A DNA stretch of 64,000 nt from the NCBI RefSeq assembly GCF_023217965.1, contig NZ_JALPSC010000001.1, positions 2,108,001 through 2,172,000 on the forward strand. Reading direction: 5' to 3'. This DNA is from Prevotella sp. E13-27. Lineage in GTDB: Bacteria > Bacteroidota > Bacteroidia > Bacteroidales > Bacteroidaceae. Under the pieces are notes generated by a model. It was not told the DNA's origin. It saw only the letters and a program-made list of their open reading frames with translations, and searched no databases. Positions 47,783-56,771 of this stretch are shown one piece after another. Each line of letters starts with the position of its first letter. The stretch's first letter is position 1. A program made the translations under genes and the position numbers.

Positions 47783-47811
47783 GGTTATAAGTGTAAAAAG
47801 TACTACTTTTG
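47783..47811 (+). promoter_or_regulatory. Promoter of the outer-membrane protein gene
   Basis: TTTG at about 47780-47783 and TACTTTTG at 47804-47811. It lies inside the longest upstream reading frame and so supports the start at 47853. Confidence 0.55.
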
Positions 47812-47852
47812 TCTCGTTTTTATATAATTTTGTACTATTAATTATTAACACT

Positions 47853-48728
47853 ATGAACTTTAAACAGACATTTGCCGGCATGTTGATGTTTGCTGGTTTC
47901 TCATTAAGTGCTACTGCAGAGGCAGTTAATGACACGCTATTGATCGAAGGACCACGTAGCGTGAAGATTGAGACTAACGACACAATGCAGAGCATTGAAG
48001 TAAAGGGTATGAAGGGTAACTACGATTTCATCTACACGCAGAAAGTAGCTGTTGAAAACGGGAATGCCATTTGGAAGAAGATTAAGAATCTGGATGATGC
48101 GAAGAAGATTAAAGTAATAGATGGTGACACAAAACATAAGAAGTTTGATTCTGATGCTTATGGATTTGTTGGCTTAGGAACAATGATTGGCGCTCCTAAT
48201 GGTTATAACTTTAAACTGTGGCCTTCATTTGAATTAGGATTAGGCATTTGTTATGAGTATCGTCCGTTTGGTAAGCTTAACGTGTGGAGTCTTGGCTTCG
48301 GCATTAACTGTAGATACTACCGCATGTCAAGTGATAAATATTGGGTTAAGGATTCACAGGGAGTGATGTCTTTGGCTGACTATAGCTCAAAGCAGAGTGA
48401 CAGAAAAACGTCTATGGAGTTCTTTAGTTTGCAGTTCCCGTTTACTTACACTCACTATTTTGGTAAGGAAAAAGGGTGGGGCATTACACTTGGCGCTCTC
48501 TTCAACATCAATACCGGTGCTCACACGAACAAAGACTATACTGAGGATGAACTCGAATATGAGGTTAAGACCTATAAGATAGGACAGCGTCCAATAACTG
48601 TTGACTTCATGGGAGCCATTAATATACCAGGTTTCTCAAGCATCTACTGTAAATATTCGCCAATGAAGGTCTTCAAGAACAATCGTGGTCCAAAGATGCA
48701 GCAGTTGAGCTTCGGCTTCTGGTTCTAA
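47853..48728 (+). CDS. Outer-membrane beta-barrel protein
   Basis: A 291-residue protein with a signal peptide (MNFKQTFAGMLMFAGFSLSATAEA) and alternating hydrophobic strands with aromatic belts (YNFKLWPSFELGLGICYEYRPF, FSLQFPFTYTHYFG, QLSFGFWF at the C-terminus ending in Phe, as barrel proteins do). A small N-terminal domain (about 30-110) precedes the barrel. Function and substrate are unknown. The start is placed after the promoter. The gene stands alone, divergent from PL11. Confidence 0.75.
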   Translation: MNFKQTFAGMLMFAGFSLSATAEAVNDTLLIEGPRSVKIETNDTMQSIEVKGMKGNYDFIYTQKVAVENGNAIWKKIKNLDDAKKIKVIDGDTKHKKFDSDAYGFVGLGTMIGAPNGYNFKLWPSFELGLGICYEYRPFGKLNVWSLGFGINCRYYRMSSDKYWVKDSQGVMSLADYSSKQSDRKTSMEFFSLQFPFTYTHYFGKEKGWGITLGALFNINTGAHTNKDYTEDELEYEVKTYKIGQRPITVDFMGAINIPGFSSIYCKYSPMKVFKNNRGPKMQQLSFGFWF

Positions 48729-48737
48729 AAAAATATT

Positions 48738-49190
48738 CTAAAAGAAAAGTCCTGCGCCGTACATAACCAGCAGGTAACGCAATAGCTTACCTATGGCTAT
48801 GCTGAAGAAGCAGATAAAGATATTGGCTCTCATGAGCCCAAGGACAATGGTTATGGCTGTACCCAGAAGTGGTACAAAGGCAAAGAATCCCATCCATGCA
48901 CCACGACCTGCCATGAATCGCTCGGCTCTGTCGAGCGATTCTTGTTTTACATGTAGGTAGCGTTCTATCCACTCGGTTTTTCCCATGTGTCCTACGCCAT
49001 AATTAAAGTAACTGCCTAAGGTGTTGCCTATGGTGCCATAGACCATTAGCTGAACGGGGTCGAGACCTGTTGCTATGAGGCCCACCATTACAGCTTCGCT
49101 GGAAAATGGGAAGAAACTACCTGCAATAAAGGCCGCAATGAGCATGCCTATATAGCCGTAACCTGTCAAAAAGTCGATAATCCACTCCAT
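48738..49190 (-). CDS. YqaA/DedA-like inner-membrane protein (VTT domain)
   Basis: A 150-residue integral membrane protein of the SNARE-associated/VTT family, thought to take part in lipid scrambling or membrane homeostasis. Seen are helices at GYGYIGMLIAAFIAGSFFP, VGLIATGLDPVQLMVYG, GNTLGSYFNYGVGH (family motif) and VPLLGTAITIVLGLM. It overlaps the upstream membrane gene by 25 nt, so translation is coupled. Last of a five-gene operon. Confidence 0.82.
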   Translation of the reverse strand: MEWIIDFLTGYGYIGMLIAAFIAGSFFPFSSEAVMVGLIATGLDPVQLMVYGTIGNTLGSYFNYGVGHMGKTEWIERYLHVKQESLDRAERFMAGRGAWMGFFAFVPLLGTAITIVLGLMRANIFICFFSIAIGKLLRYLLVMYGAGLFF

Positions 49191-50110
49191 GTGACAAGAT
49201 TATAGATGATGGCGATGACTACTGCAACACTTCCTGCATAGAACACTATCTGTGTCATGCGGGTGCGTGACAGCGAGAAATAGTGGGCTATGAAAGTGCT
49301 CATGGAAAGTGTGATGATGCGTATAAGCGGATCAAAAAGCTGTGGCTGCAAGAAAATCAGGAATATGGAATAGATGGCTGTCCATGCGAAAAAACCATAT
49401 AACTGTCGTGTGCGTATGCGGTCTTCGTAGTTGAATCGCCAAAAGTTTATTGCTGCTATGATGCCTAAAACCATGACTAATGATAGCGTTATCCATTGGC
49501 TTACATTTATCATGGTCGTATCGAAAACGTGTTCTTTTGGGAACAATTTTGAAAAATGTGTGGCAACAAGTCCTGGTTCTTGGTTAATGAATAACCATGG
49601 AATCAGAAGCCAATAAGGCGTGAGGATTCCTAGGATAGAGGCTATCCATGTTCGGAAAGTGAGTGACTGAATGTTTGTCAGAGCAAGAATCCAGAACAGG
49701 GGCATGAATAGAAGTATCTCCGTATGACAGAGACTGGCTATGCCAATGAGAAAACTGGCGTAATAGTGCAGACGTACAGCTCTCTTATCTTGATAGCTGC
49801 TGAAAAGCAGAAAGAAGCTGAGCGTGAGACACAGCATCACGAAAGTGTTCTGCAGTGAATAGTGTAATGGGAGACAGAGCGATGATAAGACGAGGAATGT
49901 TGATGATACCATGCGGCTGCGCACACGTATGAGAGCATTGGCGTTGCTTAGCTCGACAATGATATATACCGTTGCAGCCGTGAGGGCGAGATTAAGCCAC
50001 CAGTATTCGCGTATGCCTGCAAATAGCCATACGAGCAGATATACTGCCGATGCTGAGGGCAGCAGAAGGCTGCTCTCAGCAATTCGGGTATGTAGGCGTT
50101 TTAATTCCAT
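49166..50110 (-). CDS. Polytopic membrane protein of unknown function
   Basis: A 314-residue protein with about eight to nine hydrophobic helices (SAVYLLVWLFAG, LALTAATVYIIVEL, FLLFSSYQ, ILTPYWLLIPWLF, WITLSLVMVLGIIAAI, VVIAIIYNLV) and few loops. I do not recognise the family with confidence; it resembles Bacteroidetes-specific membrane proteins sometimes placed near glycosylation genes. It lies 32 nt after purD and overlaps the YqaA-like gene, suggesting co-expression. Confidence 0.6.
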   Translation of the reverse strand: MELKRLHTRIAESSLLLPSASAVYLLVWLFAGIREYWWLNLALTAATVYIIVELSNANALIRVRSRMVSSTFLVLSSLCLPLHYSLQNTFVMLCLTLSFFLLFSSYQDKRAVRLHYYASFLIGIASLCHTEILLFMPLFWILALTNIQSLTFRTWIASILGILTPYWLLIPWLFINQEPGLVATHFSKLFPKEHVFDTTMINVSQWITLSLVMVLGIIAAINFWRFNYEDRIRTRQLYGFFAWTAIYSIFLIFLQPQLFDPLIRIITLSMSTFIAHYFSLSRTRMTQIVFYAGSVAVVIAIIYNLVTWSGLSTF

Positions 50111-50142
50111 TAAATCTTAATCCATGACCATTCGTCTCACAT

Positions 50143-51411
50143 TCAAAGGTCTTTGCCAATATCGCGGCGGAAGTATCGGTCTGTGAATGATATCTTTTGT
50201 GCCTCAGTGAATGACTTGCGTAGTGCCTCGTCCTTGTCTTTGCCATAAGAAGAGACTGCAATGACGCGTCCACCGTTGGTAACCACCTGTCCGTCTTTCA
50301 TGGCAGTGCCGGCATGGAAAACAATGCTGCCTTCCACCTCGTCAATACCTGTGATGGGGTAGCCCTTCTTGTAGGCTTCGGGATATCCTCCTGATACAAG
50401 CATGACGCATACAGCGGCACGCTCGTCAAACTCAATAGCGTGCTGGTCGAGATTGCCATCGGCAACGCCTTGGAACAGGTCAACAATATCGGTCTTAAGA
50501 CGCAGCATGACGCTCTCTGTCTCTGGGTCGCCCATGCGGCAGTTGTATTCTATGACCATTGGCTCACCCTCTACATTGATGAGTCCGAAGAAGATGAATC
50601 CTTTATAACTGATGCCTTCCTTTTTCAGTCCCTCAACCGTAGGACGGATGATACGGTCTTCCACCTTCTTCATCCATTCCTTTGTTGCGAATGGAACAGG
50701 CGATACGCTACCCATGCCGCCAGTGTTCAGACCTGTGTCACCCTCGCCAATACGCTTGTAGTCCTTTGCCTCTGGCAGAATCTTATAGTGCTCGCCGTCT
50801 GTGAGAACAAATACTGAGCACTCTATTCCGCTGAGGAACTCTTCAATTACTACGCGTGATGAGGCGTTGCCAAACATGCCGCCTAACATCTCTTTCAGTT
50901 CTTTCTTTGCTTCGTCAAGAGTTGGAAGAATGAGCACACCCTTACCAGCGCAGAGACCATCGGCCTTCAGAACGTAGGGCGCTTTAAGCGTTTCGAGGAA
51001 TGCCAATCCCTCCTGCAGGTGCTCACCATCGAAAGTCTGATAGCGTGCTGTGGGGATGTTATGGCGCTGCATGAATGCCTTTGCGAAGTCTTTTGAGCCT
51101 TCGAGCACAGCACCAGCCTTCGACGGACCGATGACGGGAACGTCCTTCGTACGCTCGTCGTTCTTCATATCGTCGTAGATTCCTTTCACCAATGGGTCTT
51201 CAGGACCTACCACCACCATATCTATTTCTTCAGCAACAACAAACTCCTTTATGACTTCGAAGTCATCGGCCTTCATGGGAATGTTGATGCCGCAGTTAGC
51301 TGTGCCGGCATTGCCTGGCGCAATATACAGTTTCTCTACTTGCTCGCTCTGAGCGATTTTCCATGCTAAGGCGTGTTCGCGTCCGCCGCTGCCTAAAAGA
51401 AGAATTTTCAT
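50143..51411 (-). CDS. purD: Phosphoribosylamine-glycine ligase
   Basis: Second step of purine synthesis: joins phosphoribosylamine and glycine using ATP. The 422-residue length and motifs [56 protein letters not shown] and FEYNCR-type [11 protein letters not shown] are canonical for an ATP-grasp GARS. It is in an operon after DPP IV, with a short repeat-rich leader between them. Other pur genes are elsewhere. Confidence 0.96.
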   Translation of the reverse strand: MKILLLGSGGREHALAWKIAQSEQVEKLYIAPGNAGTANCGINIPMKADDFEVIKEFVVAEEIDMVVVGPEDPLVKGIYDDMKNDERTKDVPVIGPSKAGAVLEGSKDFAKAFMQRHNIPTARYQTFDGEHLQEGLAFLETLKAPYVLKADGLCAGKGVLILPTLDEAKKELKEMLGGMFGNASSRVVIEEFLSGIECSVFVLTDGEHYKILPEAKDYKRIGEGDTGLNTGGMGSVSPVPFATKEWMKKVEDRIIRPTVEGLKKEGISYKGFIFFGLINVEGEPMVIEYNCRMGDPETESVMLRLKTDIVDLFQGVADGNLDQHAIEFDERAAVCVMLVSGGYPEAYKKGYPITGIDEVEGSIVFHAGTAMKDGQVVTNGGRVIAVSSYGKDKDEALRKSFTEAQKISFTDRYFRRDIGKDL

Positions 51412-51420
51412 TGTTGTTTT

Positions 51421-51461
51421 ATGGGGTTAATGGGGTTAATGGGCTAAATTGGGTTAATGGG
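51421..51461 (-). repeat. Short tandem repeat in the purD leader
   Basis: Four imperfect copies of a 9-nt step (TTAATGGGG on the plus strand) lie between the DPP IV stop and the purD start, so on the mRNA they read as C-rich CCCATTAA blocks just before the start codon. No function is visible. Confidence 0.6.
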
Positions 51462-51471
51462 AGGATGGGTA

Positions 51472-53658
51472 CTATTTTAGATAATCTTCGAAATATTGAG
51501 TTATACGCTCATGGAGATGCACGCTGTTGTGGCCCATCATGTTATGACCTTCGCCAGGGTAGGCAAAGAAGTCGGGCTGTGTGCCAGCCTCTGCACAAGC
51601 CTTAAGGAATGACAGGGCATGTTGTGGCACTACTGTTGGGTCGTTGTAGCCAATGATTACCTGTAGCTTTCCTTTCAGGTTGCCGGCCTTGTCAATGAGT
51701 GACGTCTTGGCATAGCCATCAGGATTCTGCTGTGGGGTGTCCATATATCGCTCGCCATACATCACCTCGTACCACTGCCAGTCAATGACAGGTCCGCCAG
51801 CCACGCCAACCTTGAACACATCGGGGTGGTTGAGCATTAGCGAGATAGTCATGAAACCACCGAACGACCATCCGTGAACGCCAAGGCGCGACATATCGAC
51901 ATAGGGTAGGGTGCGCAGATAGTCAACGCCCTTCATCTGGTCTGCCATCTCCACCTGTCCAAGCTGACGGAAGGTGGCTTGCTCGAAGTCCCTGCCACGA
52001 TTCTCTGAGCCTCGGTTGTCGAGAATGAACACTATGTAGCCTTTCTGGGCCATGTATGTCTCCCATGAGCGCGATGCCCAGTGCCATGATGCTTCCACAT
52101 TGTGGGCGTGAGGTCCGCCATAGACATAGACTACTGTGGGGTATTTCTTCTGTGGGTCGAAGTCGGCAGGCTTAACCATACGATAGTAAAGGTCGGTAAT
52201 ACCGTCGGCAGCCTTTATGCTTCCATTCTCGTACATAGGAACAACGAAGTCTTTCCATGGGTTGTCGGCTCGTAGCAGCTCTTTTGCACTCTTACGCGCA
52301 GCCCCTTGTTTGCCGCTTGTCGTATAGCGTTCTATCACACGTGGCTCTGTTGGTGTTGAGTAGTAGTCTGCCACCTGACTTCCTGTTGCTGATAGCATAC
52401 CGTGGTGTACACCCTCGCTGTTGCTAAGACACTGGCGCTTGCCTGTCTTGATGCTGACGCTGAATATGTTGCGTTGCAATGGGTTTAGCTCGTTTGAAGA
52501 ATAGATGACGGATTTCTCTGCCTTGTTGAATCCGAGAACGTTGAGAACCACCCACTTTCCTGATGTGAGCTGTGAGAGCTGTTTGCCTGACGTGTCAAAA
52601 AGATACAGATGGTTATATCCGTCTTTCTGGCTCTGCATTATGAACTTCTGCGAGTCCCACGGCAGGAATGTCACTGGATTCAGGGGCTCCACATATTTTT
52701 CGCTTGTCTCGCGATAGAGCTCTTCCAGTCGTTCGCCTGTCGTTGCATCGTAAGTCACAAGACGACAATCGTTCTGATCGCGGTTTAGTTCGAAGAGGTA
52801 AACCGTCTTTCCATCAGGCGAGAACGTGACGTTTGTAAGATAGATGAAATCTTCGAGACAGTCGGCGTCGGTCGATGCTTCTGGAGTATGCAGATAGACA
52901 GTCTTTTGCGTCTGAAGGTTATATACACCTATAGTAACATGATGTGCGCTCATGCCTGCCATTGGGTATTTGTCAGGCTCTTCTTCTGCCACACGTGGGT
53001 CTATATTCACCTGTGGGTAATCGGTCACCATGCTCTGATCCATGCGGTAGAATGCCAGACGCTGTCCGTCGGCACTCCAGAAAAGTCCGCTGTTTATGCC
53101 GAATTCGTTGCGGTGAACGGCTTCGCCATATACTATCTCTCGAGAGCCATCGGTGCTGAGCTGATGCTCCACGTTGTCGGCAGTACGCACATAGAGCTGA
53201 TGATCGCGAGTGTAAGCCACTGCGCGTGACTCGCTGTTCCACGCAGCATTGCTCTCGCCACTACAGGTCTGTCGCCACTCTACTTTCTTCTGTTTGAAGT
53301 CGTAAAGCACACGCTCTTTGCTGTTCTTTACGAGTGCCAATGGCTTGTCAGCGTATGGGTATCTGACCCACATCAGCGAGTGGAAGTCGTTGCCAAGGTC
53401 GCTGAGTGTGAATACTGCTGTCTCCTTGCCGCTTTTGCTGTCGAGTCGGTAGGCAGTCTCTGCATCCTGTCGCATCAGCTCATCGCCCCACCAGGTGAGA
53501 AACAGATTCTTCGGACGGAGGTTGTGGAAGTTCGTTCCTCCGAAGTTCAAGTCTTCGAGGGTGAATAGTCGCTGCTGGGCTGTCATAGATATTGGGAGAC
53601 ACGTAAGAAAAAAGCAAAGGACCATGATGGTCCCCATGCTTATGTTAGTCTTCGTCAT
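51472..53658 (-). CDS. Dipeptidyl peptidase IV-like serine peptidase (S9B)
   Basis: Cuts Xaa-Pro dipeptides from the N-terminus of peptides, in the periplasm. The 728-residue protein from the chosen start has a signal peptide (ends MTAQQ), a beta-propeller domain (about 40-470), and an alpha/beta hydrolase domain with the nucleophile in HGWSFGGFMT, Asp in GYNDPTVVPQH and His in GEGHNMMG. The long in-frame extension upstream to 53949 is low-complexity and runs inside the rlmL gene, so it is rejected. Its ATG overlaps the rlmL stop by 14 nt, which suggests translational coupling. Confidence 0.9.
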   Translation of the reverse strand: MTKTNISMGTIMVLCFFLTCLPISMTAQQRLFTLEDLNFGGTNFHNLRPKNLFLTWWGDELMRQDAETAYRLDSKSGKETAVFTLSDLGNDFHSLMWVRYPYADKPLALVKNSKERVLYDFKQKKVEWRQTCSGESNAAWNSESRAVAYTRDHQLYVRTADNVEHQLSTDGSREIVYGEAVHRNEFGINSGLFWSADGQRLAFYRMDQSMVTDYPQVNIDPRVAEEEPDKYPMAGMSAHHVTIGVYNLQTQKTVYLHTPEASTDADCLEDFIYLTNVTFSPDGKTVYLFELNRDQNDCRLVTYDATTGERLEELYRETSEKYVEPLNPVTFLPWDSQKFIMQSQKDGYNHLYLFDTSGKQLSQLTSGKWVVLNVLGFNKAEKSVIYSSNELNPLQRNIFSVSIKTGKRQCLSNSEGVHHGMLSATGSQVADYYSTPTEPRVIERYTTSGKQGAARKSAKELLRADNPWKDFVVPMYENGSIKAADGITDLYYRMVKPADFDPQKKYPTVVYVYGGPHAHNVEASWHWASRSWETYMAQKGYIVFILDNRGSENRGRDFEQATFRQLGQVEMADQMKGVDYLRTLPYVDMSRLGVHGWSFGGFMTISLMLNHPDVFKVGVAGGPVIDWQWYEVMYGERYMDTPQQNPDGYAKTSLIDKAGNLKGKLQVIIGYNDPTVVPQHALSFLKACAEAGTQPDFFAYPGEGHNMMGHNSVHLHERITQYFEDYLK

Positions 53659-55168
53659 TGTTGAAACGCTTGAATTTCTTGAATGGTTTCTTGCCACCGC
53701 TACGGTCAAAGCTCTCGTGTCCGCCGCGGTTCTCGCTCTTGAAGGGCTTGCGGCCATCCTTAGAGCCCCTAAAGCCTTTCTTCTCCTTGAAGTCGCTGTC
53801 GTCGCGACTGAATTTCTTCCGACTGCCACCTTCGCTGCGGCGCTCGTCCTTTGAGCCCCATGCTGATGGCTTGTTTGAGTGGAATGTGAATGAGCGAATG
53901 TCGCTACTCTCATTGTCTTCCTGCTCGTCGAGACGCTTCTTGAACTCACGCTCCTTCTTGAAGCGGTGTTTCTCGCTCATCTGACGCTTCTCTTCTTCGG
54001 TCTTTACGATGCCACCTTCGCTTCTGAATTCCTTCAGCTTGCCATCGAACATCTGGTATTTGCGGAACTCGCACTCCAGAGAACCGTTGAATACGGGAAT
54101 CTTTATGCTTGGCTTCAGTCCAATCTGCTCGAAGCATTCCTCACGATAGCTCAGAATCCAAGCCTCGCCACCAACGAACTGGTGCTTCAATCGCTCACCA
54201 ATCATGCGGTATGTGCCGAGAAGGTCTGGCGTAGAGATGCGCTCGCCATAAGGCGGGTTCGATACGAGTATGCTCTTCTCCTTTGGCTGAGTGAAATTCT
54301 TGAAGTCCTGCTGCTCTACGGTGATGTCGGCAGTAAGTCCAGCTGCCTTCACGTTCATGCGGGCTGTATTGACTGCCTTCATGTCGATGTCGTAGCCATA
54401 GATATGGTGAGTGAACTCGCGTTCTTGAGAATCGTCATTGTAAATCTTGTCGAAGAGGTCAGCATCGAAGTCGGGCCACTTCTCGAAGGCATATTCCTTG
54501 CGGAACAGTCCTGGTGCCATGTTGCGTGCTATGAGTGCTGCCTCTACGAGCAGCGTGCCGCTTCCACACATCGGGTCTATGAAGTCGGTGTCGCCCTTCC
54601 ATCCTGTCATGAGAATCATACCAGCAGCAAGAACCTCGTTCAGAGGCGCTTCCACGCTCTCCTGACGATAGCCGCGACGGTGCAGACTCTCACCGCTTGA
54701 GTCCAAACACAGGGTGCAGTCGGCCTCGGCTATGTGGATGTGCAGCCTGAGGTCTGGATTAGCAACAGAAATATTTGGACGGCTGCCAGTGTTCTCGCGG
54801 AACTGGTCAACGATGGCATCCTTGACCTTATAGCTCACGAACTTTGAGTGTCGGAACTCTTCTGAGAACACTACTGCATCGACAGCGAACGTGTGGTCGT
54901 TGTCCAGATACTTAGTCCAGTCTATCTTCTTGATTTCGTTGTAAACATCATCGGCGCTTTGGGCTTTGAAGCGAGCAATGGGCTTCAAAATCTTTATTGC
55001 TGTATGTAGCGAGAAGTTTGCTCGATACATCATTTCCTTGTCACCCGTAAACGACACCATTCGTCTACCAATCTGTACATTGTTTGCCCCAAGTTGGGTC
55101 AGTTCTTTCGCCAGCACAGGTTCCAGTCCCATGAACGTCTTGGCGATCAGTTCAAATTCTTGTTCCAT
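53645..55168 (-). CDS. THUMP-domain 23S rRNA methyltransferase, RlmL-like N-terminal form
   Basis: Probably methylates a guanine in 23S rRNA. The 507-residue protein has a THUMP region (about 10-150), then a SAM-dependent methyltransferase with DFIDPMCGSGTLLVEAA and the N6/N2-type catalytic motif VSNPPYGERI. Only one methyltransferase domain is present (RlmL of enterobacteria has two). The C-terminal 110 residues are a Lys/Arg/Gly/Ser-rich, disordered tail, common in RNA-binding proteins. The start at 55168 (MEQEFELIAKTF) is chosen over 55228 since the longer form would run into the repeat array. First gene of the operon with DPP IV and purD. Confidence 0.85.
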   Translation of the reverse strand: MEQEFELIAKTFMGLEPVLAKELTQLGANNVQIGRRMVSFTGDKEMMYRANFSLHTAIKILKPIARFKAQSADDVYNEIKKIDWTKYLDNDHTFAVDAVVFSEEFRHSKFVSYKVKDAIVDQFRENTGSRPNISVANPDLRLHIHIAEADCTLCLDSSGESLHRRGYRQESVEAPLNEVLAAGMILMTGWKGDTDFIDPMCGSGTLLVEAALIARNMAPGLFRKEYAFEKWPDFDADLFDKIYNDDSQEREFTHHIYGYDIDMKAVNTARMNVKAAGLTADITVEQQDFKNFTQPKEKSILVSNPPYGERISTPDLLGTYRMIGERLKHQFVGGEAWILSYREECFEQIGLKPSIKIPVFNGSLECEFRKYQMFDGKLKEFRSEGGIVKTEEEKRQMSEKHRFKKEREFKKRLDEQEDNESSDIRSFTFHSNKPSAWGSKDERRSEGGSRKKFSRDDSDFKEKKGFRGSKDGRKPFKSENRGGHESFDRSGGKKPFKKFKRFNNDED

Positions 55169-55190
55169 TGAATATATTAGAGAAATATTC

Positions 55191-55278
55191 TGTTTAGGCA
55201 GAACGCTGCGAGTGTTTAGGCAGAACACTAAGTCTGTTTAGGCAGAACGCTGCGACTGTTTAGGCAGAATGAAAAATC
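55191..55278 (-). repeat. Four 22-nt tandem repeats in the rlmL leader
   Basis: Units start with TGTTTAGGCAGAA at 55191, 55213, 55235 and 55257. Units 1 and 3 can form the small hairpin GCAG / CTGC. The array lies between the -7 element and the start codon on the minus strand, so it is transcribed. Read on that strand the core is GCGTTCTGCC then TAAAC, related to the array at 38969. Confidence 0.85.
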
Positions 55279-55282
55279 GGTG

Positions 55283-55313
55283 CAAAGTTACGCTAAAAGA
55301 TACGAAACTCAAA
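55283..55313 (-). promoter_or_regulatory. Promoter of the rlmL-DPP IV-purD operon
   Basis: TAACTTTG on the minus strand (55290-55283) with TTTG 19 nt upstream (55313-55310). Confidence 0.65.
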
Positions 55314-55385
55314 ATAATTCTCATTAATATTTGTTTTTTATAAAAAAAACGTTGCGCACGCACATGTAATTCGCAATTTATTTCG

Positions 55386-55393
55386 TACTTTTG
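55386..55393 (+). promoter_or_regulatory. -7 element of the PAS kinase gene
   Basis: TACTTTTG, 34 nt before the start at 55428; no clear -33 element. Confidence 0.5.
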
Positions 55394-55427
55394 CACACGA
55401 AAATAACTAAAATCGATTTTTAGACGA

Positions 55428-56714
55428 ATGACAAACCTGCTTTTGTTTTCGTATCAGGATACGCAGTTTACCAATGTGCTTCTATGGATAGCGCTATTGT
55501 TGTCACTGGTCATCTCCATAGTACTCGTCTTTTATCAGCGTAAGAAAGGGCGCGAGTTGTCCTACGACTTGTCATTGCTTGACCAGGTGAAGAAAAGCAA
55601 TATCGAGTCGGAGTTCGTGCTTAAGGCTATGAGGCTATCTACATGGCATATCGATCCCAAGACTTTTGTTGTTACATTCGACAATGACTTCCGTGGTCAG
55701 GGTAACGAGTGGAAACCTGAGGAGGATGGTAGCGATGTTCAAGGCAGTACCAATATGCTTGACGAGCGCGATGCGGCACGAGTGTACAAGTCGATTGAAG
55801 AAATCTGTCAGGGACGCACAGATACCTATCATGAAGAGTATCGTGTTAAGATAACAGGCACTAACACCACTTATTGGGAAGAGAGCTTCGCTACAGTTGC
55901 TGAGCGCGATATTGACGGCAACCCTGTAAGCATCGTTGGTACGTCAATGCGTATCGATGAGCGCAAGGCTATGGAGGCTGCACTCATTGAGGCAAAATAC
56001 AAGGCTGAGGAGAGCGACCGTCTGAAGACAGCCTTCCTTGCGAATATAAGCCACGAGATTCGTACTCCGCTGAATGCTATCGTTGGCTTTACCAGCTTGC
56101 TGCCCGATTTGCAGAATGCTGAAGAACGACAGTCCATCCTCGATCTTATTCAGGAGAACACCCAGAAGTTGCTGCGCATCGTCGATGATGTGGTAAGCAT
56201 ATCTAAGGTTGAGGCAGGCAAGGAGGAGCTGATGCTCACTACCTTTGATCTTCCTATCATGCTTAAAGCTGTTGTTGATCAGTACATGCCTCAGCTGAAT
56301 AAGGGCGTTACGATGACAACATCGTTCCCACAGTCATCTCTGAGTATTACCTCTGACAGGAACCGCATGCAGGAAACCATGCGCCACTTAGTGTCAAACG
56401 CCGTGAAGTTCACGGATAGGGGAGAGGTGACCGTAGGTTTCGACACTCCTGTAAAGGGAAAGATAAAGCTATGGGTGCGCGATACTGGCAAGGGCATAGC
56501 GCCTGAGTATCACGAGCGTATCTTCGAACGCTTCTTCAAGGTCGATGAGTTCATCCCAGGCGCAGGCTTGGGCCTCACCACTTGTCGTACTATGGCATAC
56601 AGCATGGGTGGTAACGTGAAAGTCGACTCGCAGCTTGGCCAGGGCGCAACGTTCACCTTCGAAGTGCCATTTGCCGACGTAGATGCAATACCTGGTAAAA
56701 ACGAATATGAGTAA
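55428..56714 (+). CDS. PAS-domain membrane histidine kinase
   Basis: A sensor kinase of 428 residues. One N-terminal membrane helix (about 18-36, VLLWIALLLSLVISIVLVF) is followed by a PAS domain (about 60-185, WHIDPKTFVVTFDNDFRGQG and SIVGTSMRIDERK), HisKA with LANISHEIRTPLN and HATPase with DTGKGIAPEYHERIFERFFKV and GAGLGLTTCR. It has no receiver or output domain and no response regulator alongside. Its 3' neighbour is a secreted FN3 protein 57 nt on, which carries its own weak -7 element. Confidence 0.88.
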   Translation: MTNLLLFSYQDTQFTNVLLWIALLLSLVISIVLVFYQRKKGRELSYDLSLLDQVKKSNIESEFVLKAMRLSTWHIDPKTFVVTFDNDFRGQGNEWKPEEDGSDVQGSTNMLDERDAARVYKSIEEICQGRTDTYHEEYRVKITGTNTTYWEESFATVAERDIDGNPVSIVGTSMRIDERKAMEAALIEAKYKAEESDRLKTAFLANISHEIRTPLNAIVGFTSLLPDLQNAEERQSILDLIQENTQKLLRIVDDVVSISKVEAGKEELMLTTFDLPIMLKAVVDQYMPQLNKGVTMTTSFPQSSLSITSDRNRMQETMRHLVSNAVKFTDRGEVTVGFDTPVKGKIKLWVRDTGKGIAPEYHERIFERFFKVDEFIPGAGLGLTTCRTMAYSMGGNVKVDSQLGQGATFTFEVPFADVDAIPGKNEYE

Positions 56715-56725
56715 CACACAGAAAA

Positions 56726-56733
56726 TAGTTTTG
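56726..56733 (+). promoter_or_regulatory. -7 element before the FN3 surface protein
   Basis: TAGTTTTG just after the kinase stop. It overlaps a pair of direct repeats of GAGTAACACACA spaced 24 nt. Confidence 0.45.
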
Positions 56734-56771
56734 AGTAACACACATAAACACATATATTATAAACTTTAACT

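Noticed and set aside
53659..53949. N-terminal extension of DPP IV
   Set aside because: The extra 97 residues are Ser/Arg-rich shadow of the rlmL tail; the signal peptide begins at 53658.
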